Origin: UBA11524 sp965646445
Lineage (GTDB): Bacteria > Bacillota > Clostridia > Christensenellales > Aristaeellaceae
Direction of reading: 5' to 3'
NCBI GenBank assembly: GCA_965646445.1
Contig: CBFFZW010000030.1
Span: 1 to 46,749 of the forward strand
DNA: 46,749 bases
A model generated the notes under the pieces. The model saw nothing but the letters and a program-made list of their open reading frames with translations. It searched no databases and was not told where the DNA came from. Position 1 is the first letter of the stretch; each line of letters opens with the position of its first letter. Of this stretch, positions 15,805-24,629 are shown piece after piece. Made by a program: the position numbers and the translations under genes.

Positions 15805-17619
15805 ATGTTCGACGCATTCCTGCGCACCCATGACCTGGACGCGCTGCTGCTCCCCCCGGAGCGGCGGCGCGCCTTTCCAACCCTTGAGGATCGTGCCCCC
15901 TGGGAAGCCCTTTCCGACGGGGTGAAGGCCCATCTGCTGGCCTGGGGCCGGGAAGCCCTCGACGGCTATCCCGCCGTTACCGCCACGCAGTTCCTGGCCT
16001 TCGCCCGCCAGGGGGATCGTCAATGCTACGAGAAGCCCTACTTCCGTCGCCGCACCCTGCTGATGGGCGCAGCCCTGGCCCTGGGCGTCACGCCGGAGGA
16101 CGACGGCCTGCTGGATGCGGTGGTGGACGGCCTGTGGTGTATCCTGGAGGAAAGCACCTGGATTCTCAGCGCCCACAACGACCCCACCGGCGCCGCGCCT
16201 CCCGGGGCAACGCCGCTCCCTGACCCCGCGCATCCCATCATCGACCTGTTTGCCGCCCAGACCGCCGCCACGCTGGCCATGGTTGTCACCATGGTCGGGG
16301 AAAGGCTGGACGCCGTCAGCCCTGTCATCCGCCAGCGGGTGACGGCGGAGGTGAACCGGCAGATTTTCGCCCCCTTCATGGCGCGCAGCGACATGTGGTG
16401 GATGGGCTTCACCCCTCGCCCGCTGAACAACTGGACGCCGTGGATTCTGTCCAACGTCATGGACACCATGCTGCTCCTGGGCACGGACGCGCAGATCCTG
16501 TCCGCCTACCCCCGGGCCATGGCCATGCTGGATCATTACCTGGCGGATCAGCCCGCGGACGGCGGCTGCGACGAGGGCGTAGCCTACTGGAACATGGCGG
16601 GCGGCTCCCTGCTGGACTTCCTGGAGAGCCTGCATCTGGCCACCGGCGGGCAGGCGGACTTCTATCATGATCCGCTGATCCGGGCCATCGGGGATTTCCC
16701 GGTGAAGGCCCACATCGACGGCCCCTGGTTCTGGAACTTCGCGGACTGCGACGCCAAGCCCCTGCTGGACGGCGAGCGCCTGTACCGCTATGGGCTGCGA
16801 ACCGACAACGCTCCCCTGATGGCCCTGGGCAGCGCCATCCATGCCAGCCGCACGGACATCCGCCCCCAGGATACGCCGCAGATGAACCGGGTGCTGCTCA
16901 GCCTGTTCCAGCCGCCGCCCGCCATGGATGCGCCTGTCCGGCCCAGCCGGACGGTGCTGCCCCGGCTGCAGGTGTTCAGCTGGCGCGGAGAGCACCTGTA
17001 CGCCGCCGTCAAGGGCGGCCACAATGACGAAAGCCACAACCACAACGACGTGGGCACCTTCATCCTCTACGCTGACGGTGAGCCCCATCTGGTGGACGCG
17101 GGCAACCTGGTCTATACTGCGAAAACCTTCGGCCCCCAGCGCTACACCCTGTGGAACACCCGAAGCAGCTATCATAACCTGCCGCTGATCGGCGGTGTGG
17201 AGCAGCAGGCCGGACGATGCTATGCGGCGCAGGACATGCGGGTGGACGAGCAGGGCGTATCGCTGTCCCTGGCCGCCGCTTATCCGGCGGAAGCAGGGCT
17301 CACAGGCTTCCGGCGCGCGCTTCGTCTGACGCCCGAGGGACTCCTTCTCACCGACGACCTGACCCTGACCGTCCCCCGGGCGGTGACCTGGGTGTTCCTG
17401 CTGCGCCATCAGCCCGTGCTGACGGCGGGCGCGCTGCGCTTCGGCCGTCTGCGACTGCGCCTGCCTGACGGCTTGTCCCCCCGCGTGGAGGAGCTTCCCG
17501 TGGAGGACGCCCGCATGGCCCGCAGCTTTCCCGGCAGCCTGTGGCGTGTGATCCTGTCCGCGCCCGAAGCCGCGGCGCACCAGAAGACCTTCCTTTTTGA
17601 ATATGACCAAGGGAGTTGA
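15805..17619 (+). CDS. Heparinase II/III-family protein (cytosolic uronate oligosaccharide lyase)
   Basis: A 604-residue protein with an N-terminal alpha/alpha-toroid (about 1-370) and a heparinase II/III-like beta-sandwich. The hallmark HNDESHNHNDVGTF is near 406-419, followed by GEPHLVDAGN and SSYHNLPLIGG. No signal peptide, so it should act in the cytosol on imported oligosaccharides, breaking the bond next to a uronic acid by beta-elimination and leaving a 4,5-unsaturated uronate for GH88. The ribosome site (AAGGGATGA) overlaps the end of the permease gene. Exact substrate cannot be read from sequence. Confidence 0.85.
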   Translation: MFDAFLRTHDLDALLLPPERRRAFPTLEDRAPWEALSDGVKAHLLAWGREALDGYPAVTATQFLAFARQGDRQCYEKPYFRRRTLLMGAALALGVTPEDDGLLDAVVDGLWCILEESTWILSAHNDPTGAAPPGATPLPDPAHPIIDLFAAQTAATLAMVVTMVGERLDAVSPVIRQRVTAEVNRQIFAPFMARSDMWWMGFTPRPLNNWTPWILSNVMDTMLLLGTDAQILSAYPRAMAMLDHYLADQPADGGCDEGVAYWNMAGGSLLDFLESLHLATGGQADFYHDPLIRAIGDFPVKAHIDGPWFWNFADCDAKPLLDGERLYRYGLRTDNAPLMALGSAIHASRTDIRPQDTPQMNRVLLSLFQPPPAMDAPVRPSRTVLPRLQVFSWRGEHLYAAVKGGHNDESHNHNDVGTFILYADGEPHLVDAGNLVYTAKTFGPQRYTLWNTRSSYHNLPLIGGVEQQAGRCYAAQDMRVDEQGVSLSLAAAYPAEAGLTGFRRALRLTPEGLLLTDDLTLTVPRAVTWVFLLRHQPVLTAGALRFGRLRLRLPDGLSPRVEELPVEDARMARSFPGSLWRVILSAPEAAAHQKTFLFEYDQGS

Positions 17620-17626
17620 TTTTTCC

Positions 17627-19423
17627 ATGGGCAACGCTGTTCAGAACAATCCCCTGCGCACCCGCGCCGACGTGGAGCGGGCCGCCATCCAGCTGATCGA
17701 GCCCCTCATTCCCCTGCTCAGCGAGGGCCGGGCCCGGCTGCACCTGGGCGATACCGGCGCGGTGTACCCCGACGCCATCGCGGAAATGGAGGCCTTCGCC
17801 CGACCGCTGTGGGCCATCGTCCCCATGCTGGCCGGCGGCTGCGAGGCCGTCAAGTCCATCTGGGCGCTGTGGCGGGAGGGCATCATCCATGGCGTGGATC
17901 CCACCCACCCCGAATACTGGGGCCTGGTGGAGGATTATGACCAGCGCCTGGTGGAGATGGCCGTCTTCGGCATGGGCATGTTCCTGGCCCCGGAGACCTT
18001 CTTCTTCGGCCTGCCCAGGGAGGCCCAGGATAACCTTTACCGCTGGTTGGATCAGATCAACCACCACGACATGCCCAAGAACAACTGGACCTTCTTCCGC
18101 GTGCTGGTGAACGTGGGCTTCCAGAAGTGCGGCCTGCCCTGGCCCAAGGACCGCATGGCCCGTGACCTGCAGATGATTGAGGAGCACTACGAGGGCGACG
18201 GCTGGTACTTCGACTACTACAACCAGCGTGAATACTACACCATGTGGGCCTTCCACTACTACGGCCTGCTCTACGCTTACGTCATGAAGGACAGCGACCC
18301 CGACCGGGCGGCGGAGTACCTCCACCGGGGCAAGCTGATGTCCACGGACTTCGCCTGCTGGTTTGACAATACCGCCGAGGCCATCCCCTATGGCCGCAGC
18401 CTCACCTACCGCTTCGCCCAGGGTGCTTTCTATGCCGCCCTGGCCCTGGCGGAGGGCGAGACGGAGGGCGTCGACTACGGCGCCATGAAGTGGCTGCTGC
18501 TGGGCAACATGCGCCGCTGGTTCGGCAAGAAGATCTTCACCCGGGACGGCGTGCTGACCATCGGCTACAACTATCCTAACCTGCTCATGGCGGAGGGCTA
18601 CAACGCCCCCGGCTCCCCCTACTGGGCCATGAAGGCCTTCCTGTGCCTGGCCCTGCCGGAGGAGCATCCCTTCTGGCAGGCGGAGGAGCGTCAACCCGCG
18701 ACGCCCGCCATCAGCCTGCAGCCCCACGCCCGGATGCTCGTCACCCACAGCGGCGACGGCCGCCATGTGCTGGCCTACGAGGCCGGCAACAAGGCCCATG
18801 AGCATTCCCATGACGAGGCGAAGTACGAGAAGTTCGTGTACTCCACCATCTTCGGCTTCAGCGTCACCAAGGCGCAGAAGCTGCTCAAGGACGGCGCCTT
18901 CGACAGCATGCTGGCCCTGAGCGAGGACGGCGTAACCTTCCACCCCCGCTACGGCTGCGATGAGGATTTCGTCCTCACCGAGGAGCACGTCTGCTCCACC
19001 TGGCACCCCTTCGCGGGCGTCACGGTGAAGACCGAGGTCATCCCCATGGGCGAGTGGCATGTGCGCGTCCACCGCATTCATTCCGACCGGGAGCTGATGG
19101 CGGCGGAGGGCGGCTTCGCCATCGCCCGGGACGGCAGGCCCGGAGAGACCGCGGCCCAGCAGGCCGATGCCCGGCAGGCCGCGGTGATGGCGCCCTGGGG
19201 CGTCAGCGGCATCCTGGCCCTGAGCGGCTATGAGGAAGGCACCGTTGTCATTCCCGAGCCCAACACCAACCTGATGGCTTCCCGGACGCTGCTCCCCACC
19301 CTGACGGGGCGCATCCCCGTCGGCGACAGCGTGCTGTGCTGCGCGGTCTTCGGCAGCGTCACGGCCCCTGAGGGCTGGAACAATCCCCCTGTGGAGGTAA
19401 AGCGCTATGCAGACATGGCTTGA
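17627..19423 (+). CDS. DUF2264 protein (GH154-like, probable beta-glucuronidase)
   Basis: A 598-residue cytosolic protein of the DUF2264 family (PF10022). The core WAFHYYGLLYAYVMKDSDPD, DFACWFDNTAEAIPYGRSL and YRFAQGAFYAALALAEG are characteristic. As I recall, CAZy places relatives in GH154, which contains beta-glucuronidases; that would fit a pathway removing uronic acids. The frame opens at 17597 inside the lyase gene, but I prefer ATG 17627 because GGGAG lies 11 bases upstream. Its 3' end overlaps the GH88 gene by 17 bases. Confidence 0.8.
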   Translation: MGNAVQNNPLRTRADVERAAIQLIEPLIPLLSEGRARLHLGDTGAVYPDAIAEMEAFARPLWAIVPMLAGGCEAVKSIWALWREGIIHGVDPTHPEYWGLVEDYDQRLVEMAVFGMGMFLAPETFFFGLPREAQDNLYRWLDQINHHDMPKNNWTFFRVLVNVGFQKCGLPWPKDRMARDLQMIEEHYEGDGWYFDYYNQREYYTMWAFHYYGLLYAYVMKDSDPDRAAEYLHRGKLMSTDFACWFDNTAEAIPYGRSLTYRFAQGAFYAALALAEGETEGVDYGAMKWLLLGNMRRWFGKKIFTRDGVLTIGYNYPNLLMAEGYNAPGSPYWAMKAFLCLALPEEHPFWQAEERQPATPAISLQPHARMLVTHSGDGRHVLAYEAGNKAHEHSHDEAKYEKFVYSTIFGFSVTKAQKLLKDGAFDSMLALSEDGVTFHPRYGCDEDFVLTEEHVCSTWHPFAGVTVKTEVIPMGEWHVRVHRIHSDRELMAAEGGFAIARDGRPGETAAQQADARQAAVMAPWGVSGILALSGYEEGTVVIPEPNTNLMASRTLLPTLTGRIPVGDSVLCCAVFGSVTAPEGWNNPPVEVKRYADMA

Positions 19424-20528
19424 CGAAACCTTTGCGAAAATCGTCGCAAAGCACGAGCATTCCGTCCCCCTGGCCCAGCGGCAGGGAATCATCCCCTACA
19501 TGGGCGTGGGCGACCATTGGGAGGGCGCGCCCTTCGACGGAAACAGCTGGTGGACGGGCGGCTTCTGGCCGGGGCTGATGTGGCAGCTGTACCACGCCAC
19601 GGGCAATGACCTGTTCAAGGCCGAGGCCATCCGCGTGGAGGCGCTGCTGACGGCGGAGTTCCGCACCTTTGAATGGCTGAACCACGATGTGGGCTTCATG
19701 TACCTGCTGTCCAGCGGCGCCCACTGGCGGCTCCTGGGCGACGCGGACGGCCGGCGGGATACCCTCCACGCCGCCACGCTGCTGGCCGGGCGCTTCAACC
19801 CCGCGGGCTTCCTGTCCGCCTGGAACGGAAACCGCCCCGGCTGGGCCATCATCGACTGCATGATGAACCTGACCCTGCTGCACTGGGCCACCGTGCAGAC
19901 CGGCGACCCCCGCTTTACCGCCATCGCCCGCATCCACGCCGACACCGCCATCCGGGAGTTCGTCCGGGAGGACGGCAGCTGCAACCACATCGTCATCTTC
20001 GACCCTGAGACCGGCAAGGCCCTCGAAAAGCCCGGCGGACAGGGCTACTGCGCCGGTTCCAGCTGGAGCCGGGGACAGGCCTGGGGCCTCTACGGCTTCA
20101 CCCTGAGCTACCTGAACCTGGGCGAGGAGCGTTACCTGCGCACCGCACAGCGGATCGCGGACTACTTCATCGCCAACATCCGCCCCGACGGCCTGACGGA
20201 CTGCGACTTCCGCCAGCCCAAGGACGAGGAGCGCATCGACAACATTGCCGCCGCCTGCGCCGCCTGCGGCCTGCTGGAGCTGGCCAAGCTGACGGAGGCC
20301 GACGATGCCGCCCGCTACCGTGACGCGGCCCTGCGGATGCTCCGCGCCCTGGATACCCTGTGCGCCGACTGGAGCCTGAACACCCCCGGCATCCTGCAAA
20401 AGTGCACCGCCTCCTACCATGACGACGGCGCGGGCCGCCATGTGAACATCGTCTACGGCGACTACTTCTTTGTGGAGGCCATCTGCAAGCTGCGCGGCAC
20501 CGACGCGGGCCTGTGGCTGAGCCGGTAA
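19407..20528 (+). CDS. GH88 unsaturated glucuronyl hydrolase
   Basis: A 373-residue (alpha/alpha)6-barrel enzyme of family GH88. The two catalytic aspartates are visible as D94 in NHDVGFMYL and D150 in AIIDCMMNL, spaced as in the Bacillus enzyme, with SSWSRGQAWGLYG following. It removes the 4,5-unsaturated uronic acid left by a polysaccharide lyase. No signal peptide. GGAGGT precedes the ATG. Its position after a lyase and a DUF2264 protein makes uronate-glycan breakdown the best reading of the operon. Confidence 0.94.
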   Translation: MQTWLDETFAKIVAKHEHSVPLAQRQGIIPYMGVGDHWEGAPFDGNSWWTGGFWPGLMWQLYHATGNDLFKAEAIRVEALLTAEFRTFEWLNHDVGFMYLLSSGAHWRLLGDADGRRDTLHAATLLAGRFNPAGFLSAWNGNRPGWAIIDCMMNLTLLHWATVQTGDPRFTAIARIHADTAIREFVREDGSCNHIVIFDPETGKALEKPGGQGYCAGSSWSRGQAWGLYGFTLSYLNLGEERYLRTAQRIADYFIANIRPDGLTDCDFRQPKDEERIDNIAAACAACGLLELAKLTEADDAARYRDAALRMLRALDTLCADWSLNTPGILQKCTASYHDDGAGRHVNIVYGDYFFVEAICKLRGTDAGLWLSR

Positions 20529-20540
20529 GGAGGAACGCGC

Positions 20541-21311
20541 ATGAGCAGCATCACCATCTGGCGCGGGGAGGAGCAGCTTGCCCGCAGGGAAGCCCCCGGC
20601 GAAGCCGTGCTTTTCTACCGGGGCGACTACCGCGAGGGCGACCGCATCGAGTTCACCTGCGACAGCCGCCGCGCGGTGGTTCAGGTGGATCAGGCCGTGC
20701 AGCCCGCCCGGGTTTTCCTGCCCGGCGGCGGCTTCACCTTCCGTCCGCCCCTGGCCGGGGACGGTCTGGCCGTTTACGCCCCCGGCGCCTTCCGGGGCGA
20801 GGGGCACATCCTGGCCATCCGCCCGGACATCAGCAACGAATACCGCAACCTGGCCGAGAACCCCGCCGACCAGCGGGGCAGCGTGACGGCCTATCCCCAC
20901 GCCACCGCCACGGTGGAAACCCGCAATGAGAGCGTCTTCGCCGCGCGGAACGTGCTGGACGGCGTGCACACCGCTGACGGCCACGGCGAATGGCCCTACG
21001 GCAGCTGGGGCATCGGCGCCCGCACGGACGCAGAGATCACCCTCGATTTCGGCCGGGAGGTCATGGTGGACGCCATGGAGCTCTACCTGCGCGCCGACTT
21101 CCCCCACGACGCCTACTGGATAGAGGCCACGGTGGTACTGTCGGACGGCGCAAGCTGCACCTTCCCCCTGCAGGGCATCGACGGCCCCCAGCGTATCCCC
21201 CTGGACGCCCACCGCGTTCGCTGGATGAAGCTGACCCGCCTCATCAAGTGCGACAATCCCTCCGCCTTCCCTGCCCTGCGGCAGTGGGTGGTTTATGGGA
21301 AAGACTGCTGA
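20541..21311 (+). CDS. Discoidin-like carbohydrate-binding protein, function unknown
   Basis: A 256-residue protein without signal peptide. The N-terminal third is beta-rich and unassigned. The C-terminal part (about 115-256) resembles an F5/8 type C (discoidin) jelly roll: VFAARNVLDGVHTADGHGEW, then ITLDFGREVMVDAMELYLRA and a closing basic strand. AAGGAGG precedes the ATG. Last gene of the operon. Its cytosolic location is odd for a binding module; it may present oligosaccharides to the enzymes or be an uncharacterised enzyme. Confidence 0.7.
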   Translation: MSSITIWRGEEQLARREAPGEAVLFYRGDYREGDRIEFTCDSRRAVVQVDQAVQPARVFLPGGGFTFRPPLAGDGLAVYAPGAFRGEGHILAIRPDISNEYRNLAENPADQRGSVTAYPHATATVETRNESVFAARNVLDGVHTADGHGEWPYGSWGIGARTDAEITLDFGREVMVDAMELYLRADFPHDAYWIEATVVLSDGASCTFPLQGIDGPQRIPLDAHRVRWMKLTRLIKCDNPSAFPALRQWVVYGKDC

Positions 21312-21359
21312 GGCAGGACGGGCAAGCGTCACCCGCCGTCTCATCCATGAATACGCGCG

Positions 21360-21389
21360 CCCGCTGGAAAGCCGTTGCTTTTCAGCGGG
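21360..21389 (+). terminator. Probable terminator of the uronate-glycan operon
   Basis: CCCGCTGGAAAGC, loop CGTT, GCTTTTCAGCGGG: a 13-pair stem with one G-U, followed by TATTGCTTTA rather than a clean U run. Its 3' arm overlaps the -35 of the methyltransferase promoter. Confidence 0.6.
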
Positions 21390-21403
21390 TATTGCTTTAT
21401 AAT
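21375..21403 (+). promoter_or_regulatory. Sigma-A promoter of the methyltransferase gene
   Basis: TTGCTT (21375-21380), a 17-base spacer, TATAAT (21398-21403), then a short leader to the ATG at 21440. The -35 sits in the loop and 3' arm of the upstream hairpin. Confidence 0.75.
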
Positions 21404-21439
21404 GAGGTAAATCGTTATTCGGATTTTGCGGAGGTCATC

Positions 21440-22159
21440 ATGCGCGGCATTGAAACTTACAGGCAGTATTTCACGAAAGATTACCTGATGGGGCCCAATT
21501 CCTTCCGGCTGCTGGACGAGCTGATCCGCAGAAGCCCGGAGGATGTACGCTTTGGCAGAACGCTGGATTTGGGCTGCGGCATGGCGCTGACCTCCGTCTT
21601 CCTGGCCAATGAAACGGACGCCAGAGAAGTATTTGCCTTTGATCTGTGGATTTCCGCGTCGGACAATCTCGCCAGGATCCGGGAGCTGAACCTGGAGAAC
21701 AAAATCATCCCGATTCACGGCGACGCTCTGGACATGCCGTTCGCGCATGACTATTTCGACGCCATTGTCAGCGTTGATTCCTATCACTATTTCGGCTGCA
21801 AACAGGGTGTGTTCGCGGAGCGGATTTTGCCCTTTCTCCGCAAGGGCGGGTGTATGATGATTGCCGTTCCGGGCATCAAGGAACCGCCGCAGGGTGAAAT
21901 GAACGAACTGTTCCGAGCCTGGGCGGAGGGCGACGACGCGGAGCTGTTCAAGACGGCCGAATGGTGGAAAACCCTCCTCGAAAAGGAGTGTGAAGGCCGC
22001 TGCGAAGTCACCGTTCGGGAAGGCGAGTGCTTTGACGAGGCCTGGAAAGACTGGTTTGAATCGGGTCATGCGTTCGGCAAACGGGATCAAACCTTCCTGG
22101 ACAAGGGACTGAATCGGCTTCTGAATTTTGTCCTGATCTATGTCAGAAAAAAGGATTGA
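21440..22159 (+). CDS. Class I SAM-dependent methyltransferase
   Basis: A 239-residue methyltransferase. Motif I is TLDLGCGMALTSVFLA, the acidic ribose-binding residue lies in VFAFDLW, then GDALDMPFAHDYFDAIVSVD (motifs II-III) and LPFLRKGGCMMIAVPG. GGAGG precedes the ATG at 21440; longer upstream reading runs back into the previous gene and is not supported. Substrate unknown; the tryptophan-rich C-terminal region suggests a small molecule. Its own promoter and downstream repeat/terminator suggest a single-gene unit. Confidence 0.88.
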   Translation: MRGIETYRQYFTKDYLMGPNSFRLLDELIRRSPEDVRFGRTLDLGCGMALTSVFLANETDAREVFAFDLWISASDNLARIRELNLENKIIPIHGDALDMPFAHDYFDAIVSVDSYHYFGCKQGVFAERILPFLRKGGCMMIAVPGIKEPPQGEMNELFRAWAEGDDAELFKTAEWWKTLLEKECEGRCEVTVREGECFDEAWKDWFESGHAFGKRDQTFLDKGLNRLLNFVLIYVRKKD

Positions 22160-22189
22160 TGGATTCGCGTCCATTGCGTCAAAAAACCT

Positions 22190-22430
22190 ATGGGAGGCAT
22201 CGGAGGGCTCGCGAGCCCTTCGATTCTACATCGAAAAACGGCGAGCCCCTTGGGGGCGGTTAAACGGGGCGAAGCCCCTGTGCGGCGATTTTCGTGCTTT
22301 TTCGTCAGAAAAAGCCTCATTACACGAACGAACGGCCGGGAGAATGGCGTAGCCATTCGACCAGTGAGTGAGTGCAATGAAACGGGGCGAAGCCCCCTCA
22401 AAAAAGTGGCATAGGCCACTTTTTTGACAC
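22190..22430 (+). repeat. Palindrome-rich repeat, copy B
   Basis: Follows the methyltransferase stop. Hairpins in order: AGGGCTCG/CGAGCCCT (22204-22219), TTCGAT/ATCGAA (22219-22235), GGGGC-GAA-GCCCC (22266-22278), CTTTTTC-GTCA-GAAAAAG (22297-22314), GAATGGC-GTA-GCCATTC (22342-22358), GGGGC-GAA-GCCCC again (22384-22396) and TCAAAAAAGTGGC/GCCACTTTTTTGA (22398-22427). Bases 22288-22343 match the reverse complement of 46694-46749 at 54 of 56 positions. The first part aligns with copy A. Fills the otherwise empty stretch 22160-22434. Confidence 0.85.
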
Positions 22431-22434
22431 CCTA

Positions 22435-22477
22435 AAGGGCAAGACAAACCTTCATGGTCTGTCTTGCCCTTGTTTTT
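22435..22477 (+). terminator. Rho-independent terminator beside repeat copy B
   Basis: AAGGGCAAGACA / TGTCTTGCCCTT, a perfect 12-pair stem with a 13-base loop, then GTTTTTC. Ends transcription from the methyltransferase gene after the repeat. Copy C also has a terminator at the same end, after a shared GACACCCT. Confidence 0.88.
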
Positions 22478-22506
22478 CATGTAATGACGCACGGCCTGCC
22501 AGCGCC

Positions 22507-23090
22507 TTATTGCCTTTCCTCCCGCGCCGCGCAGGATGCCTGCTTCGCCTTCCGCCCCGCGCCCATAAGGCGCTGCATCAGCATAAACACGCCGATCCCC
22601 AGCAGACAATCGCCCACGCTGGCCATGCCGGGATCGCCGATGGTGATGGGCAGCACGTCCCCCAGGAACCACAGCGGCGCGTCATAGCCCGCCAGCACAT
22701 ACTCCGGCAGCTGCCCCGCCCTCAGCATGTCCAGAAAGGGCGCGAAGGCCGGGTGCTCGAACACCAGCGGGGATACCGGCATCCGAAAGCCGTTGGCGCC
22801 CATGGCCGCCAGGTTGCACACCATGCCCAACGCCATCAGCCCCACGGCCCAGCCATGCCCTCGGTTCAGGTAACAAAACAGCAGCAGCAGGGCATATTGT
22901 ACCAGCACCTCCGCCGCCAGCCACATTGTCTCCGGCACGGGCAGGCGCTGCCACAGCGGCAGGGACATTTCCAGCAGGAAGGCCGCGATGGGCAGCCCCA
23001 GCCAGCGCAGAGGCCGATCCAGGTAGCGGCTCAGCCGGCCGCCCCGCAGGTAGCCGATCAGAATCGCCGCCATCAGCACCCAAACCAGTA

Positions 23091-23094
<4 letters not shown>
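22507..23094 (-). CDS. DUF5317-family membrane protein
   Basis: A 195-residue polytopic membrane protein with about five hydrophobic segments. It matches DUF5317: ANGFRMPVS in the middle and LWFLGDVLPITIGDPGMASVGDCLLGIGVF near the end (split here: LWFLGDVLPI, then ASVGDCLLGIGVF). The start overlaps the HD-GYP stop by four bases (ATGA), so the two are co-translated and may work together. Function unknown in the family. A basic, Cys-containing tail follows the last helix. Confidence 0.85.
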
Positions 23095-24365
<1,271 letters not shown>

Positions 24366-24448
24366 GGCTGATCGCTTCCTTTGTTTTCATTGGGGTATTG
24401 CGTTCTTCCGCCGGCGTAAAGGGAAAACGGGCCTGCCCGGGAAGTCCC

Positions 24449-24541
24449 TTAGCAGAAAGGAGTCTTCCAGGTGAAGTACGCGCCGGCAGACAGCACCAGC
24501 GTAGCCAGTGCAACCAAAGCGGTCATGATCTTAGCCTTCAT
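24449..24541 (-). CDS. 30-residue membrane microprotein with C-terminal cysteine
   Basis: A short frame too small for standard calling. AAGGAGG lies eight bases before the ATG at 24541. The product begins MKAKIMTALVALATLVL, a short basic start and one hydrophobic helix, and ends SAGAYFTWKTPFC followed by TAA. It lies between the 237-residue protein and HD-GYP genes on the same strand. Layout (basic, hydrophobic, short tail with Cys) recalls secreted signal peptides or small membrane regulators, but I recognise no family. The ribosome site is better than those of many neighbours. Confidence 0.7.
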   Translation of the reverse strand: MKAKIMTALVALATLVLSAGAYFTWKTPFC

Positions 24542-24594
24542 GAATATAGCCTCCTTAACGTTCTCTGTCATCCGCTAACAGACAGGCTATATTC
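24542..24594 (-). promoter_or_regulatory. Self-complementary leader of the microprotein gene
   Basis: On the minus strand GAATATAGCC (24585-24594) pairs perfectly with GGCTATATTC (24542-24551), which runs from the end of the AAGGAGG site to the base before ATG. Inside the 33-base loop TCTGT can pair with ACAGA. Folding would bury the start region, so translation may be switched. A direct repeat TCCGCTAA (24571-24578, 24598-24605; plus-strand sense) lies in and beside it. Confidence 0.6.
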
Positions 24595-24629
24595 CGCTCC
24601 GCTAATGTGATGATTACCAGATCAACGCT

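Noticed and set aside
13950..21344. Long minus-strand frames of 620-710 codons across the uronate-glycan operon
   Set aside because: Same antisense effect. The plus-strand genes carry recognisable families, operon spacing and ribosome sites.
20990..21439. N-terminal extension of the methyltransferase
   Set aside because: It would overlap the discoidin-like gene in another frame. The ATG at 21440 has GGAGG and its own promoter.
24449..24541. Microprotein as an AgrD cyclic-lactone autoinducer
   Set aside because: Size and hydrophobic start fit, but there is no acidic tail after the Cys-containing core and no AgrB gene nearby.
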